Shown in pieces: positions 5,748-6,753 of a stretch of 6,753 nt of DNA. Under the pieces are notes generated by a model, which was not told where the DNA came from, did not search any database, and was given only the letters and a program-made list of their open reading frames with translations. Within the stretch, counting starts at the first letter, position 1, and every line of letters begins with the position of its first letter. Position numbers and translations under genes: made by a program. Source of the DNA: an uncultured Cloacibacillus sp. (lineage in GTDB: Bacteria > Synergistota > Synergistia > Synergistales > Synergistaceae); contig URAG01000096.1 in assembly GCA_900545755.1 (NCBI GenBank), positions 1-6,753 on the forward strand. The letters are read 5' to 3'.

Positions 5748-6299
5748 GTGAAAAATACAAGATTGCTTTTCGCCGCCTTTGCGGCGCTATGCGTGCTTTT
5801 CGCCTCCGCCGCTTTTGCGCGCGAACGCGAACCGGGCGACGTGAACGCCTCAGAGCTGCTCGACGCGCGTCAGACTAGCGTCTGGGTCGAGGGCGAAAGG
5901 TTTGGCGAGATGGTGATAGGCGCGCGCGGCGTGCTCCAGATAATATACGTAGATAAGAAGCTCGCCGAGGCGCTGACGCTTGATTTCTCGATAAGCGACT
6001 GGGCGAAGCAGATGGCGCAGTACTACGGGAGCGACGCAGCGCGCGGCAAGGCGCTCTTCATAGCGCACGTCGAGACATACAAACCATGGAGCTTCAACCC
6101 GGCGCAGCTCTTCGTCGGCGGCTACCACGTTACCGAGGGCGACGTGCTCTCTCCGAGCATGACGAACCCCTTCGGCGAACTCGGCTCGGACCAGACGGGA
6201 TATTTCGCATTCGTCGTGCCGGCGAAGGAACTTAAAAAAGGCAAGGAAATACCGATAGGATACGGAGATGACTCTGCATTATGGAAAGTACCGAAATAA
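5748..6299 (+). CDS. Exported protein of unknown function
   Basis: I do not recognise this 183-residue protein. With the GTG at 5748 it starts MKNTRLLF and has a standard signal peptide: basic N-terminus, hydrophobic 6-21, and AFA cleavage at about residue 24. It is probably released into the periplasm or beyond, since there is no lipobox cysteine. The mature part is mixed alpha/beta in appearance, with strand-like GEMVIGARGVLQIIYV and alternating hydrophobic residues in ALFIAHVETYKPWSFNPAQLFVGGYHV. It ends in TGYFAFVVPAKELKKGKEIPIGYGDDSALWKVPK. It has no mature cysteine and no recognisable enzymatic motif. The gene overlaps the next one by 19 bases and is probably co-transcribed with it and with tsaD, though nothing indicates a shared function. 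Confidence 0.8.
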   Translation: MKNTRLLFAAFAALCVLFASAAFAREREPGDVNASELLDARQTSVWVEGERFGEMVIGARGVLQIIYVDKKLAEALTLDFSISDWAKQMAQYYGSDAARGKALFIAHVETYKPWSFNPAQLFVGGYHVTEGDVLSPSMTNPFGELGSDQTGYFAFVVPAKELKKGKEIPIGYGDDSALWKVPK

Positions 6300-6484
6300 A
6301 GGAGCCGGAACACACATATAAATGCGTCGAGTGCGGACTCGTTTTCAACAGCGAAACGCACGCCGAGAAATGCCCGCGCTGCCGCTGCCGCGTGCTGATA
6401 CACGTAAAGGGTGAAAAACGCAGCGCCGCCTGCGCTTCGTGCTCGGGCGGAAACTGTTCTTGCTGCGGAGGCTGCTCGCACTGA
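6281..6484 (+). CDS. Small cysteine-rich zinc-ribbon protein
   Basis: A 67-residue protein with 11 cysteines. The N-terminal part has a zinc-ribbon/rubredoxin-like pair of knuckles, YKCVECG (C15, C18) and EKCPRCRC (C31, C34, C36), comparable to FmdB-type ribbons. A short basic segment then leads to a cysteine/glycine/serine tail with C51xxC54, C59, C61-C62 and C65, ending in a histidine. It most likely binds zinc or another metal and may contact nucleic acid or protein; the exact role is unknown. The ATG overlaps the previous gene by 19 bases, with GGAG (6264-6267) 13 bases upstream, a rather long spacing. Its stop shares a base with the tsaD ATG, and its tail codons contain the tsaD ribosome binding site. 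It is intact and clearly a gene despite its size. Confidence 0.8.
   Translation: MESTEIKEPEHTYKCVECGLVFNSETHAEKCPRCRCRVLIHVKGEKRSAACASCSGGNCSCCGGCSH
6467..6471 (+). promoter_or_regulatory. Ribosome binding site of tsaD
   Basis: GGAGG stands 12 bases before the ATG at 6484, inside codons for the cysteine-rich tail. This suggests coupled translation and supports 6484 as the start. Confidence 0.6.
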
Positions 6485-6753
6485 TGGGAGAAAAACACGA
6501 CGGATTTGTAACGTTGGGAATAGAATCGAGCTGCGACGACACTGCGCTCGCCGTCACTGTGGACGGAAGCCGTGTCGCCGCGGACGCGATTTCTAGCCAG
6601 ATAGACTCGCACAGCGTTTATGGAGGCGTTGTGCCGGAGCTAGCATCGCGTATGCACCAGGAGGCTATACTGCCGCTGCTCGCCAAGGTTCTCGGAGACG
6701 CCGGGATTTCCTCGCCGCGCGATGAAATCGGCCTGATAGCGGTAACGGCTGGG
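6484..6753 (+). CDS. tsaD: tRNA N6-adenosine threonylcarbamoyltransferase TsaD, 5' part (3' end outside window)
   Basis: TsaD (Gcp/Kae1/YgjD family) transfers the threonylcarbamoyl group from threonylcarbamoyl-AMP to A37 of ANN-decoding tRNAs, forming t6A with TsaB and TsaE. It is cytoplasmic and usually essential. The 90 codons in the window show the family's N-terminal signature: LGIESSCDDTALAV (residues 11-24, first ATP-site loop), the SSQIDSHSVYGGVVPELASRMH segment (39-60, PS01016-type region) and IAVTAG at the end, just before the expected GPGL. The metal-binding histidines of the later HxxxH motif lie beyond the window. The ATG overlaps the stop of the preceding zinc-ribbon gene by one base (TGATG), as in pyrF-pyrE. 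Confidence 0.97.
   Translation, partial: MGEKHDGFVTLGIESSCDDTALAVTVDGSRVAADAISSQIDSHSVYGGVVPELASRMHQEAILPLLAKVLGDAGISSPRDEIGLIAVTAG

Noticed and set aside
1..6753. CRISPR array, transposon ends, tRNA or phage genes
   Set aside because: No regularly spaced direct repeats, terminal inverted repeats, cloverleaf or mobile-element gene could be seen on either strand.

Overview
The window is about 6.75 kb of GC-rich bacterial DNA with every gene on the + strand and little space between genes. It carries lipopolysaccharide-transport genes (lptA, lptB), so the organism should be a diderm. The GC-rich coding sequence, frequent ATA isoleucine codons, Thermus-type PyrE and gene set suggest a member of the Synergistota (Cloacibacillus/Synergistes-like). 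This is inference from gene content, not a search result. No tRNA, rRNA, CRISPR array, insertion sequence or prophage gene is visible. No gene-free stretch exceeds about 120 bases.

Layout. (1) At 1-1998, the 3' part of pyrF overlaps pyrE by one base (TGATG). Four bases after pyrE comes a gene for an exported protein resembling metal-ABC-transporter binding proteins, with most metal ligands apparently missing. (2) At 1999-3886, an AT-rich promoter-like segment and a GC hairpin lead into lptA (a double-length, repeat-built version) and then lptB, which starts directly after the lptA stop. A compact terminator overlaps the lptB stop codon. (3) At 3887-5680, an AT-rich gap precedes murJ, the lipid II flippase gene. 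It is broken by one in-frame TAA at 5023-5025 with no frameshift. A weak terminator overlaps the murJ stop. (4) At 5681-6753, a promoter-like TGTAAAAT precedes a three-gene overlapping unit: an unrecognised exported protein, a cysteine-rich zinc-ribbon protein, and the 5' part of tsaD, which runs off the window.

The genes cover the last two steps of UMP synthesis (pyrF, pyrE), LPS export (lptA, lptB), peptidoglycan precursor flipping (murJ) and the t6A tRNA modification (tsaD). This is mostly core housekeeping content. The points most worth a second look are the nonsense codon in the normally essential murJ, the degenerate binding protein attached to the pyr genes, the long LptA, and the cysteine-rich protein translated in overlap with tsaD. 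I found no convincing evidence of a new defence or mobile system.
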